13,067 nucleotides of DNA from Flavobacteriaceae bacterium (GTDB taxonomy: Bacteria; Bacteroidota; Bacteroidia; Flavobacteriales; Flavobacteriaceae): assembly GCA_023262245.1 (NCBI GenBank), contig JALRDC010000115.1, forward strand, positions 1 through 13,067, given 5' to 3'. Under the pieces are notes generated by a model, which saw only the letters and a list, made by a program, of their open reading frames with translations, searched no databases and was not told the DNA's origin. A program made the translations under genes and the position numbers. Positions 1 to 7,251 of the stretch are shown here, piece by piece. The stretch's first letter is position 1; each line of letters starts with the position of its first letter.

Positions 1-1
1 T

Positions 2-184
2 ATTCATGTATCCAACCCATTAGATCAGAATATAAAAGATACTATAGAAGAATATCTACATTATTTTGAATTAGAAATATTCAAACCAGAAATAAGAAAT
101 AAGATTAATGAATACTATAATAAAATGCCAGACTTACATGAAGAACGGTGGGAGCACTTCACAAGAAGTCTTAAAGGATTATAA
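2..184 (+). CDS. C-terminal fragment of an unidentified protein, open at the left edge
   Basis: Frame 2 is open from the first bases of the window to a TAA at 182-184 and reads about 60 residues, rich in Asn, Ile, Glu, Lys and Tyr, including DTIEEYLHYFELEIF and NKINEYYNKMPDLHEE. It looks protein-like (amphipathic, helical), but I do not recognise a family. The first 140 bases are only about 24% GC by hand count, against about 38% for the next 120. The frame overlaps the start of the GMC oxidoreductase in another frame. The last dozen or so codons (after about base 140) coincide with sequence that makes sense as GMC in frame 3, so they may be out-of-frame read-through past a junction rather than the native C-terminus. 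It could also be chance: an AT-rich 180-base open frame is not strong evidence of a gene. Confidence 0.35.
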   Translation: MHVSNPLDQNIKDTIEEYLHYFELEIFKPEIRNKINEYYNKMPDLHEERWEHFTRSLKGL

Positions 185-1661
185 CAAGCAAAAAAGGTGG
201 GGGATAAATGAAACGAATCGGCATTTTTACAACAAGGATGCTGAATTTGATTACGATGAAGACAAACCCTTCGATTGGATCCGTGGAACGCAAGTAGGAG
301 GACGCTCATTAATATGGGGTCGGCAAACGTATCGCTGGAGTGATGATGATTTTGAAGCCAATTTGCGCGATGGAATTGCTGTAGACTGGCCTGTACGATA
401 CAAAGATATTGCCCCTTGGTATTCGTATGTTGAAAAATTTATAGGCGTTAGTGGAGAAGCTCTAAATCTCCCACAACTTCCTGACAGTGAATTCTTACCT
501 CCAATGGAATTGAATTGTGTAGAAAAAGAATTACAAAGTTCCATTGCTAAAAATTATGACGATCGCATTCTGACCATTGGGCGTGTGGCCCATATTACCG
601 AGGGCACAAAAGAAGGTGCAGCAAGAGGTAAATGCCAATTTCGTAATCGCTGTGAACGAGGCTGTCCTTTCGGATCTTATTTTAGTGCTAATGCTTCTAC
701 TTTACCTACTGCTGAAAAAACAGGAAATTTAACCCTGCGCCCGCACTCGGTGGTAACTGAAGTTCTTTATGATAGCAAAACACAAAGAGCTTCTGGAGTC
801 AGAGTAGTTGACGCTCTTACCAAAGAGGTATTTGAGTTTAATGCAAAAGTTATTTTTATGTGTGCTTCTTCAATGGCCTCAACGGCTATTATGTTAAACT
901 CGAAATCCGACCGCTTTCCCAACGGTTTAGGAAACGACTCAGGAGAATTGGGACACAACATTATGGATCATCAATTGGGAAGTGGTGCATCCGGTGTCTA
1001 TGAAGGTTATGAAGACCGGTATTATTACGGAAGACGTCCAAACGGCTTTTACATCCCGCGTTTTAGAAATGTAGGTGGTAAAAGTGCAGGAATAGATTTT
1101 TTGAGAGGCTATGGATATCAAGGGGGAGCAGGTAGAGGAAATTGGTCTGAAAGTATTGCAGAATTTGGTTACGGATCAGATTTTAAAAATGCCCTTCTAA
1201 AACCTGGAAAATGGAATGTTGGAATGGGAGGTTTTGGAGAGGTCTTACCCTATCATGAAAACCGAATGTATTTAAACTATGAAAAATCAGATTCTTTTGG
1301 ATTTCCAAAAATTGTATTTGATGCTGAGTTTAAAGAAAATGAGAAAAAAATGAAGGAAGATTGGAAAGAACAAGCTGCAGAAATGCTTGAAAACGCTGGT
1401 TGTAAAGAAGTTACTATTTTTGATTCCAATGCACCTATTGGAAAGGGAATACACGAAATGGGTACGGCACGTATGGGCCACGATCCAAAAACATCCGTAC
1501 TTAACAAGTACAATCAAGTACATAGCGTTCCCAATGTTTTTATGACTGATGGAGCCTTCATGACTTCTTCTGGTACTCAAAACCCTTCTTTGACCTATAT
1601 GGCATTTACAGCAAGAGCAGTAAATCATGCTGTAGCTGAATTAAAAAAGATGAATTTATAA
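108..1661 (+). CDS. GMC-family flavin oxidoreductase, N-terminally truncated (probable pseudogene or broken at a junction)
   Basis: This belongs to the GMC (glucose-methanol-choline) oxidoreductase superfamily, in the branch near gluconate 2-dehydrogenase alpha chain and glucoside 3-dehydrogenase, which oxidises sugar or alcohol hydroxyls with FAD. Visible elements are FDWIRGTQVGGRSLIWGRQ (residues 55-72, an FAD-contacting region), a cysteine cluster C176-x5-C182-x3-C186, GIHEMGTARMG (447-457, candidate catalytic His449), DGAFMTSSGTQNPSLT (481-496, flavin-binding end with candidate catalytic Asn492), and an alpha-helical C-terminus. Full-length relatives are usually about 560-580 residues and begin with a GxGxxG Rossmann nucleotide-binding segment. 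That segment is missing here. Family-like sequence starts only near KNGGSTSQEVLKDY (base 141 on), and frame 3 upstream of base 108 is full of stops. ATG at 108 and ATG at 138 are both possible starts; neither restores the FAD fold, so activity is unlikely. No gluconate-dehydrogenase-type subunit 3 partner lies in the window. Confidence 0.8.
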   Translation: MNTIIKCQTYMKNGGSTSQEVLKDYNKQKRWGINETNRHFYNKDAEFDYDEDKPFDWIRGTQVGGRSLIWGRQTYRWSDDDFEANLRDGIAVDWPVRYKDIAPWYSYVEKFIGVSGEALNLPQLPDSEFLPPMELNCVEKELQSSIAKNYDDRILTIGRVAHITEGTKEGAARGKCQFRNRCERGCPFGSYFSANASTLPTAEKTGNLTLRPHSVVTEVLYDSKTQRASGVRVVDALTKEVFEFNAKVIFMCASSMASTAIMLNSKSDRFPNGLGNDSGELGHNIMDHQLGSGASGVYEGYEDRYYYGRRPNGFYIPRFRNVGGKSAGIDFLRGYGYQGGAGRGNWSESIAEFGYGSDFKNALLKPGKWNVGMGGFGEVLPYHENRMYLNYEKSDSFGFPKIVFDAEFKENEKKMKEDWKEQAAEMLENAGCKEVTIFDSNAPIGKGIHEMGTARMGHDPKTSVLNKYNQVHSVPNVFMTDGAFMTSSGTQNPSLTYMAFTARAVNHAVAELKKMNL

Positions 1662-1691
1662 AAAAACCCCCCGAAGCTCGGAGGGTTTTTT
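1661..1691. terminator. Bidirectional Rho-independent terminator between the GMC gene and tRNA-Gln
   Basis: An A-run (1661-1666) and C-run (1667-1672) pair with G/T-rich sequence ending in six T (1686-1691). The GC stem is 1667-1674 against 1678-1685 with one C/A mismatch and a 3-base loop, and six A-T pairs extend it. Because one flank is all A and the other all T, it can end transcription from both sides: the GMC gene, whose TAA overlaps the first A, and the convergent tRNA, whose 3' end lies one base beyond. Confidence 0.85.
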
Positions 1692-1692
1692 G

Positions 1693-1765
1693 TTGGCCTA
1701 CTAGGGCTCGAACCTAGACTCTTCTGAACCAAAATCAGACGTGTTGCCAGTTACACCATAGGCCA
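1693..1765 (-). tRNA. tRNA-Gln (anticodon TTG)
   Basis: Read on the minus strand, the sequence folds as a tRNA. The 7-bp acceptor stem is TGGCCTA/TAGGCCA with discriminator A at 1693. The anticodon stem is TCTGA/TCAGA around loop TTTTGGT, which puts TTG at positions 34-36 and reads CAA glutamine codons. The T-arm is CTAGG-TTCGAGC-CCTAG. The weak U1-A72 first pair is typical of glutamine tRNAs. The 3' CCA is not encoded. The gene converges on the GMC oxidoreductase and shares its terminator. Confidence 0.95.
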
Positions 1766-1774
1766 AAAGCGGAG

Positions 1775-1805
1775 CAAATTTACACGAAAGTTTTTTGTAC
1801 ACCAA
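1775..1805 (-). promoter_or_regulatory. Bacteroidetes-type promoter of tRNA-Gln
   Basis: On the minus strand there is an exact -7 box TAAATTTG (consensus TAnnTTTG, 1775-1782) and a -33 TTG (1803-1805) with a 20-base spacer. Transcription would start a few bases before the mature tRNA 5' end at 1765. This is the best two-part promoter match in the window. Confidence 0.65.
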
Positions 1806-2023
1806 CTTTTCATCAAAAATTAAGCCTGTATTTCATCATCTTTTATGCGCCTAAATGAGCCCTTAAAAAAAATGAACCCAAATTCTGATTGCCGAAGGAC
1901 GTTTGACAAAAGTTACAATTATTCGAAAGGGGTTTGTTTTATTGAAATCATTTAAAAAAAACAAAGAATTAGGATGCTTCGAAAAAATTTAGCCCTCCGG
2001 TGCGTTAAACAAGTAAAGATCGA

Positions 2024-2054
2024 TTTTCTCTTCTTCGATTTATCCTTACATTCG
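2024..2054 (+). promoter_or_regulatory. Weak promoter candidate for the DUF2723 gene
   Basis: A near-consensus -7 box TACATTCG (2047-2054, one mismatch to TAnnTTTG) is preceded by TTTT (2024-2027, one mismatch to TTTG) with a 19-base spacer. It would give a leader of about 20 bases before the ATG at 2079. Both boxes are imperfect, so this is only a candidate. Confidence 0.35.
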
Positions 2055-2078
2055 TTTTCTAAAATGGAATAAAAAAAA

Positions 2079-5000
2079 ATGAGTGAAAAAAGTTATCGGA
2101 TTTGGAACCTCAGTGTCGGATGGATGGTTTTTGCTATCGCCCTTTTTACATTTGGCAGTACCGTAGAGCCTACTGCGAGTTTCTGGGATTCTGGAGAATA
2201 TATAGCGACTTCTGCCAAACTCCAAATCGGGCATCCACCAGGAGCCCCTTTTTTCCAGATGATGGGAGCTTTTTTCGCTCTTTTTGCATCAGGACCAGAA
2301 AAAATCGCCTTAATGGTCAATTCCATGTCGGTGTTCTCAAGTGCTTTTGCCATTCTTTTTCTTTTTTGGACCTTAACACTTTTACTGCGAAAACTCCCAA
2401 ACTTCAAGGCTTTAGATTCTCTTTCTGAACGTATTGGATTTTTTGGTAGTGCAGCTGTGGGTTCCTTAGCTCTTTGTTTTTCAGATAGTTTTTGGTTTAA
2501 TGCGGTAGAAACAGAAGTTTATGCCATGGCAACGCTTATTTTAGCGGTACTGTTCTGGATGGGCTTGAAATGGGAAGAAGAAATGAATACCCCTCGGGGA
2601 GATCGGTGGCTATTAATGATTTCTTTTGTGATAGGCCTTTCTTTTGGTGTTCACTTTATGGGACTCCTGACCATTCCTGCCCTAGGGATGATCTACTATT
2701 TTAAAAACTATAAAAAAGTAACCTTAAAAAGTTTTATCTATGCCAATGCCATTGCAACAGCCATTCTTTTGGTCATTTTTAAGCTTTTACTCCCCTACAC
2801 TTTGGCTTTTTTTGGAGAAGCAGAAGTCTTTTTTGTCAACTCCATAGGGCTTCCTTTTGATAGTGGTACCCTTATCGCTGCACTAGTCATCATTGCTATA
2901 TTTTATTACGGCTTAAATTATAGTCGAAAGAAAAATTGGGTAAATCTCAATACGGGAATCCTTGCCGTACTTTTTGTTTTAGTTGGATTTTCCTCATGGA
3001 TCATGATCCCAATACGAGCAAATGCCAATACAGTAATTAATGAAAATTCTCCTTCAGATGCTCGATTACTCCTTGCCTACTATAATTTAGAGCAATATCC
3101 AGAAACCAAACTTTTTTACGGACCTATGTTTTCTGACATTTACGCAGGTCAAGACCCTGATGAACCCTATGTAGATGACAAACCCAAATACGAGAGAGAT
3201 TATAAAACAGGACGTTATAAAATCGTAAACTATTGGAAAGATGCAAAATTCAATTCAAACGGGGCTCACAACGGTATCCTGCCAAGGCTATGGAGCGGAG
3301 AACACGCAGGAAATTACATGAATTTTACAACCCCTTTAGAATTTACCATCAAACCTTCTTATCGTTCTAATACGCAACTGAGAAGCAGAATTAATCAATT
3401 TAGAGAGGATGTTGCTGATGGCACCGTTGACGGAGAACAATATCATAAATTCTTAAAAACATTCAGCCCCTATCTAGAAATTGAAAAACCTTCCTTTCTA
3501 TCTAATCTCCAATTCTTTGTTGAATATCAACTTGGCTATATGTATTGGAGGTATTTTATGTGGAATTTTACCGGAAGACAAAACGACGAACAAGGAGAGT
3601 ATACCACATTAGACGGAAATTGGATTAGCGGAATCCCTTTTATTGATGAAATACGCTTGGGAAATCAGGGAAGTTTAAACGAAGATGCTTTAAATAACAA
3701 AGCGCGTAATACTTATTTTTTTCTGCCTTTTCTTTTAGGCTTAATAGGTTTGTATTTTTTATACCAACAAGACCCCAAACGCTTTTGGGTACTTTTAGTC
3801 TTTTTTCTCTTTACGGGTCTCGCATTGAAGGTTTACCTCAACGAACGTCCTTTTGAACCCCGCGAAAGAGATTATGCTTTGGTAGGTTCCTTTTATGTCT
3901 TTACTATTTGGATTGGTTTGGGCTGTATGAGTCTTATTCAGAGTGCTAGTAAAGTCCTCAAACATTCTTTTATACCTCCTCTTATAGTGGTGCTTTGTCT
4001 TGCTGTGGTTCCCGTTTTGATGGCAGCTCAAAATTGGGATGATCACGATCGGTCAAATCGTTATACTGCTCAATCCCTTTCTCGTGCCTATTTACAATCC
4101 ATTCAAAAAGACAAAGGTGCAATAATTTTTACCATAGGCGACAACGACACTTTTGCCCTTTGGTATGCTCAAGACATCGAAGGGTATCGTACAGATGTAA
4201 GAACGATAAACTCTAGTTTACTTGGTACGGATTGGTACATCGATCAGATGAAAAGAAAAACTTATGAAAGCGAACCGATCCCTTCCCAAATGACTCACGA
4301 TTTATACGCTTACGGTGTCCGAGACGTGATACGCTACCAACCTGTTTTGGATTCTGTACGCTGGGATATCAAAGATTTTATGAATTGGGTAGCAAGCGAC
4401 CATCCAAGGACTAAAATAAAAGACTATCTCGATAAAACAGGGCGTGATATAAACCAGCTCCCAAAAAGTCAACAAGAGGGGGTTTTCTATCCTACTCGAA
4501 AAATTAGAGTTCCTGTAAATAAAGAAAACGTCCTTAAAAGTGGGATTGTCAAACCAGAAGATGCAGCTCTTATCGTTCCTTACATTGACATTGATTTACC
4601 AGAAACTGCTTTGTTTAAAAATCAAATGATGATGCTGGATATCTTAGCCAATAACGATTGGGAACGCCCCATTTATTTTACAGGTGGGAGTTATGATGAC
4701 GCAGAATATATGTGGATGAAAAAATATCTTCAGCTTGAGGGACTTGTCTATAAATTAGTTCCTATAGAAACCAATTTAGGTGAAGAAAACCCATACCTGA
4801 TGGGACGCATTGATAGTGATTTGATGTATGATATAGTAATGCAATGGGATTGGGGAAATTCTGAACGTTCGGATATTTACCACGATCCAGAGACTAGAAA
4901 AAACAGTATCTCTTTTAGGAGTAACATGGCTCGTTTGTCAGAACTTTTGATCAATGAGAATAAATTTGAGAAAGCAAAGGTGATCATGGACTTGGCCATG

Positions 5001-5633
5001 GAAAAAATGCCTTTAGACTATTTTGGTTATTACAGTCTTTTAGTCCCCTTTGTAGATGGCTATTATCGAGTAGATGAAATACAAAAAGCGCAGGAATTAT
5101 CAAAAAGAATTGCGTTTAAATATGCCGATCGACTGGAGTATTTTAACTCCTTAGATGCCAACTTACAATACCGACTAGGAGAGGAAATTATCACAGAAAT
5201 TGAGCGCTATCGTGCTTTAGTTGAAGCAGATTTAAAACATGACAAAAAATCGGATTTGCGAGAAACCCTCAATCAATTTATGGAAGCAACAAATCCTTTT
5301 AAATACCTGTATGGAGACTATGAATTTTACACCAGTTTAGTTGACGTTGCTGAAGGCTATTATCTTATTGACGAAATTGCTTTAGCACAATCTTTAAGTA
5401 CAAAAATTGCGAAAGAATACAGCGAGCGCATGAAACTTTTTTCCCAATTTTCTCCGGAAAATCAACTTCAGCTTCAGGATCGGATAAAGAATGAATGGGT
5501 TTCCTATAATTACTTTTTACAGCTGGTCAATTCTTATGACGAATCCTCTTTTTTTGATACCCTGGAGCAGCAGTATAATGAAAACGTCTCCCGATTCAGT
5601 TCCGCATTGGATAGCTTAGAGATCGAGAACTGA
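2079..5633 (+). CDS. DUF2723 / TMEM260-like protein O-mannosyltransferase family membrane protein
   Basis: This large polytopic inner-membrane protein (1184 residues) is of the family now named protein O-mannosyl-transferase (PF11028; human member TMEM260). Such GT-C enzymes move a sugar from a lipid carrier to protein on the outer side of the membrane; the bacterial substrate is not established. The N-terminal half shows many hydrophobic segments (about 12-31, 55-70, 80-103, 118-135, 148-162, 176-208, 220-245, 264-280, 291-313), then a large soluble loop (about 315-545), and more membrane spans (about 546-562, 568-584, 600-620, 631-649). The family signature is FWDSGEYIATSAKLQIGHPP (35-54); its Asp37 and Glu40 sit where GT-C enzymes keep a catalytic acidic pair. 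GDNDTFALWYAQ (687-698) is a second conserved block. The C-terminal 250 or so residues are soluble and helical, with TPR-like repeating pairs of helices. ATG at 2079 is chosen because an ATG at 2064 in the same frame meets a stop after two codons. It stands alone, with a convergent neighbour one base after its stop. Confidence 0.85.
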   Translation: MSEKSYRIWNLSVGWMVFAIALFTFGSTVEPTASFWDSGEYIATSAKLQIGHPPGAPFFQMMGAFFALFASGPEKIALMVNSMSVFSSAFAILFLFWTLTLLLRKLPNFKALDSLSERIGFFGSAAVGSLALCFSDSFWFNAVETEVYAMATLILAVLFWMGLKWEEEMNTPRGDRWLLMISFVIGLSFGVHFMGLLTIPALGMIYYFKNYKKVTLKSFIYANAIATAILLVIFKLLLPYTLAFFGEAEVFFVNSIGLPFDSGTLIAALVIIAIFYYGLNYSRKKNWVNLNTGILAVLFVLVGFSSWIMIPIRANANTVINENSPSDARLLLAYYNLEQYPETKLFYGPMFSDIYAGQDPDEPYVDDKPKYERDYKTGRYKIVNYWKDAKFNSNGAHNGILPRLWSGEHAGNYMNFTTPLEFTIKPSYRSNTQLRSRINQFREDVADGTVDGEQYHKFLKTFSPYLEIEKPSFLSNLQFFVEYQLGYMYWRYFMWNFTGRQNDEQGEYTTLDGNWISGIPFIDEIRLGNQGSLNEDALNNKARNTYFFLPFLLGLIGLYFLYQQDPKRFWVLLVFFLFTGLALKVYLNERPFEPRERDYALVGSFYVFTIWIGLGCMSLIQSASKVLKHSFIPPLIVVLCLAVVPVLMAAQNWDDHDRSNRYTAQSLSRAYLQSIQKDKGAIIFTIGDNDTFALWYAQDIEGYRTDVRTINSSLLGTDWYIDQMKRKTYESEPIPSQMTHDLYAYGVRDVIRYQPVLDSVRWDIKDFMNWVASDHPRTKIKDYLDKTGRDINQLPKSQQEGVFYPTRKIRVPVNKENVLKSGIVKPEDAALIVPYIDIDLPETALFKNQMMMLDILANNDWERPIYFTGGSYDDAEYMWMKKYLQLEGLVYKLVPIETNLGEENPYLMGRIDSDLMYDIVMQWDWGNSERSDIYHDPETRKNSISFRSNMARLSELLINENKFEKAKVIMDLAMEKMPLDYFGYYSLLVPFVDGYYRVDEIQKAQELSKRIAFKYADRLEYFNSLDANLQYRLGEEIITEIERYRALVEADLKHDKKSDLRETLNQFMEATNPFKYLYGDYEFYTSLVDVAEGYYLIDEIALAQSLSTKIAKEYSERMKLFSQFSPENQLQLQDRIKNEWVSYNYFLQLVNSYDESSFFDTLEQQYNENVSRFSSALDSLEIEN

Positions 5634-5634
5634 T

Positions 5635-5940
5635 TTAGTCAATATGGTCTTGAAGTAAGCTAATTAAAGTATTGGCATCTTGCTCTCCACTTTGTCTCCA
5701 AACCATTTCACTAAACTTGTAGATCATTAAAGTGGGGAGAACTTTTACTCTTAAAGCCTCAGACAATTGCTGATTTTTGTCTACATCTATTTTAATCACC
5801 TTTCCTTTATCTCCAAGTGCCGCAGCGACATCTTTGAGCACAGGACTCATATCTTGGGTCACCGCATCTTGATTCCTAAAAAAAGCCAAGAGGATCGGAA
5901 TTTTTTCATCTAATAATTCACCAAATTTTGACATTATCAT
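5635..5940 (-). CDS. Thioredoxin-fold protein lacking all cysteines
   Basis: This small protein (101 residues) has the thioredoxin layout: a first strand IPILLAFF, a helix starting DMSPVLKDVAAAL, the strand KVIKIDVDKN, and the cis-proline block VLPTLMIY (Pro69), followed by the strand with WRQSG. The place where thioredoxins carry WCGPC reads RNQDAVTQ (about 22-29), and there is no cysteine anywhere in the protein. It cannot act as a dithiol-disulfide reductase. From memory, short flavobacterial proteins of this type beginning MSKFGEL often lack the active-site pair, so the loss may be a subfamily feature; a chaperone or binding role is a guess. The start is ATG at 5940 (MIMSKF) or, equally plausible from relatives, ATG at 5934 (MSKF). 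It is the last gene of the minus-strand set, 33 bases after the metallophosphoesterase. Confidence 0.8.
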   Translation of the reverse strand: MIMSKFGELLDEKIPILLAFFRNQDAVTQDMSPVLKDVAAALGDKGKVIKIDVDKNQQLSEALRVKVLPTLMIYKFSEMVWRQSGEQDANTLISLLQDHID

Positions 5941-5954
5941 TACGAATTATAAAA

Positions 5955-5962
5955 CAAATGTA
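5955..5962 (-). promoter_or_regulatory. Exact -7 box in front of the thioredoxin-fold gene
   Basis: The minus strand reads TACATTTG, matching TAnnTTTG exactly, 14 bases before the ATG at 5940. I see no -33 TTTG at the expected distance, so an own promoter is possible but not shown. Confidence 0.35.
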
Positions 5963-5973
5963 AAAGAAAATGA

Positions 5974-7200
5974 TTAAACCTTAGTTTTTGGATTTGTTAA
6001 AGTAATTACCGTTACCTCGGGCCACATTCCTACTCTGCCAGGATAAGCCAAATATCCAAAGCCTCTGTTTACATTGAGTCGTTGCTTGGCTTGCTCATAA
6101 ATTCCTGCCCATTGTTTATAACGCCACTTTACCGGACTCCATTTAAACCATCCTGGAATTTCTATGCCAAACTGCATACCATGAGTATGTCCACTTAAGG
6201 TAAGATGTACCTTGTATGGATGTGGTAATACTTCTGCTTCCCAATGGGATGGATCATGAGTCATTAATATTTTAAAATCTTTTGAAGACACCTCTTTTAA
6301 AGCTTTGTTAAGGTCTCCCGCTTTTTTAAATCCTGAACCCCAATTTTCAACGCCAACTAAAGCAATCCGTTGCCCCGCTTTTTCAATAAATCGAGCTTCG
6401 TTTAAAAGTAAGTCCCAGCCCATTTCTTTTTGTGCATCAAAAAGTGCTTTTAAATTTTCTTTTTTTGCTTCTGGGGTTTCCCAGGCAGCATAATCTCCGT
6501 AATCGTGATTCCCCAAAATGGAATAAACTCCATAAGGCGCATCAATTTTTTTAAAGGTTTCTATCCAGGGCAAAACTTCTTTTGCTTTGTTATTTACTAA
6601 ATCTCCTGTAAAAAGCACTATGTCTGCTTGTTGCTCATTAAGAAGATTTACTCCATAGGATACCTTCTCTAAATTATCAAAACTGCCACTGTGAATATCA
6701 GAAATCTGGGCAATTTTAAATCCTTCAAAAGCTTTGGGTAAGTCTTCGTATTCCAACTTGTAAGACAAAACCTTATAATTGTATTTACCTCGATACATCC
6801 CATATAGTAAAGAAGCAAAGGGAATGGCGGCTAATCCTAAAGCAATTTGAGAAATAATTTTACGCCGCTGGGGGAAAAATTGTGTTTCGCCAGGCATCTT
6901 AGTAAAATATGCATAAACTGCTTGAGGAATCCTTAAAATATCTTCTCCTAAAAGGAGTATACTCACTAAAGCTTGAAAAACAAATAGTGTGATGAAAAAT
7001 CCTATTGCATACATCAATCGGGGTTCTGTATTCGTATTGCGTTCTAGAACCATTGTATGTAGCAATAAATTTCCAATAATGATGAGCACTACTAGGATAT
7101 AGATTGCTAGTATCCATCGGTGTGATGTAATGGTTTTTACGGCTTGGTAACCATACCATTGAAAAACAAAAAAAAGTAAGAGGGGAATGACCCAGCGCAT
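5974..7200 (-). CDS. Membrane-anchored metallophosphoesterase
   Basis: This is a calcineurin-like phosphoesterase of the YkuE/YaeI-like type. Numbered from ATG at 7200 (408 residues), four hydrophobic segments (about 3-18, 29-49, 65-85, 116-134) precede a catalytic domain (about 160-400). The metal-binding motifs are all present: DIH (168-170), GDLV (199-202), GNHD (230-233), MTHD (313-316) and GHTH (337-340). These bind two metal ions and hydrolyse a phosphoester bond; the substrate is unknown, and YkuE/YaeI relatives have been linked to phospholipid or cell-envelope substrates. A start at TTG 7206 would add only two residues; ATG at 7200 fits better. It lies between dgt (51 bases upstream) and the thioredoxin-like gene (33 bases downstream), same strand, so partial co-transcription is likely. 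Confidence 0.85.
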   Translation of the reverse strand: MRWVIPLLLFFVFQWYGYQAVKTITSHRWILAIYILVVLIIIGNLLLHTMVLERNTNTEPRLMYAIGFFITLFVFQALVSILLLGEDILRIPQAVYAYFTKMPGETQFFPQRRKIISQIALGLAAIPFASLLYGMYRGKYNYKVLSYKLEYEDLPKAFEGFKIAQISDIHSGSFDNLEKVSYGVNLLNEQQADIVLFTGDLVNNKAKEVLPWIETFKKIDAPYGVYSILGNHDYGDYAAWETPEAKKENLKALFDAQKEMGWDLLLNEARFIEKAGQRIALVGVENWGSGFKKAGDLNKALKEVSSKDFKILMTHDPSHWEAEVLPHPYKVHLTLSGHTHGMQFGIEIPGWFKWSPVKWRYKQWAGIYEQAKQRLNVNRGFGYLAYPGRVGMWPEVTVITLTNPKTKV

Positions 7201-7213
7201 ATTCAATTTTTGG

Positions 7214-7221
7214 CAAAGGTA
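7214..7221 (-). promoter_or_regulatory. Exact -7 box in front of the metallophosphoesterase gene
   Basis: The minus strand reads TACCTTTG, an exact match to TAnnTTTG, 13 bases before the ATG at 7200, inside the short gap after dgt. No good -33 element is visible; only a T-run lies near the right distance. It may allow transcription independent of dgt. Confidence 0.35.
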
Positions 7222-7251
7222 AGGAGTTCTTCTGAAAAAAAGAGATTGGGT

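Larger units (their letters stand above)
1766..2078. other. Gene-free intergenic region, 313 bases
   Basis: The stretch between tRNA-Gln and the DUF2723 gene diverges in both directions. It holds the tRNA promoter on the left and a weak promoter candidate on the right. No frame with convincing coding character, no tRNA, no clear hairpin and no repeat array was seen. CGATTT is directly repeated at 2021-2026 and 2035-2040, which I do not interpret. For a promoter region it is long. Confidence 0.5.

Noticed and set aside
1287..1628. Minus-strand open frame of 113 codons opposite the GMC oxidoreductase C-terminus
   Set aside because: The plus strand carries the conserved GMC C-terminal motifs; the antisense product shows only low-complexity Phe/Ser/Leu.
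1693..1765. tRNA-Gln as an integration site, given the broken gene beside it
   Set aside because: No integrase, no second copy of the tRNA 3' end and no flanking direct repeat are seen in the window, and the suspected junction lies about 1.5 kb away.
2102..2428. Plus-strand open frame of 108 codons inside the DUF2723 gene
   Set aside because: It is a shadow in another frame of a clearly coding region with a family signature, and its own sequence looks like no protein family.
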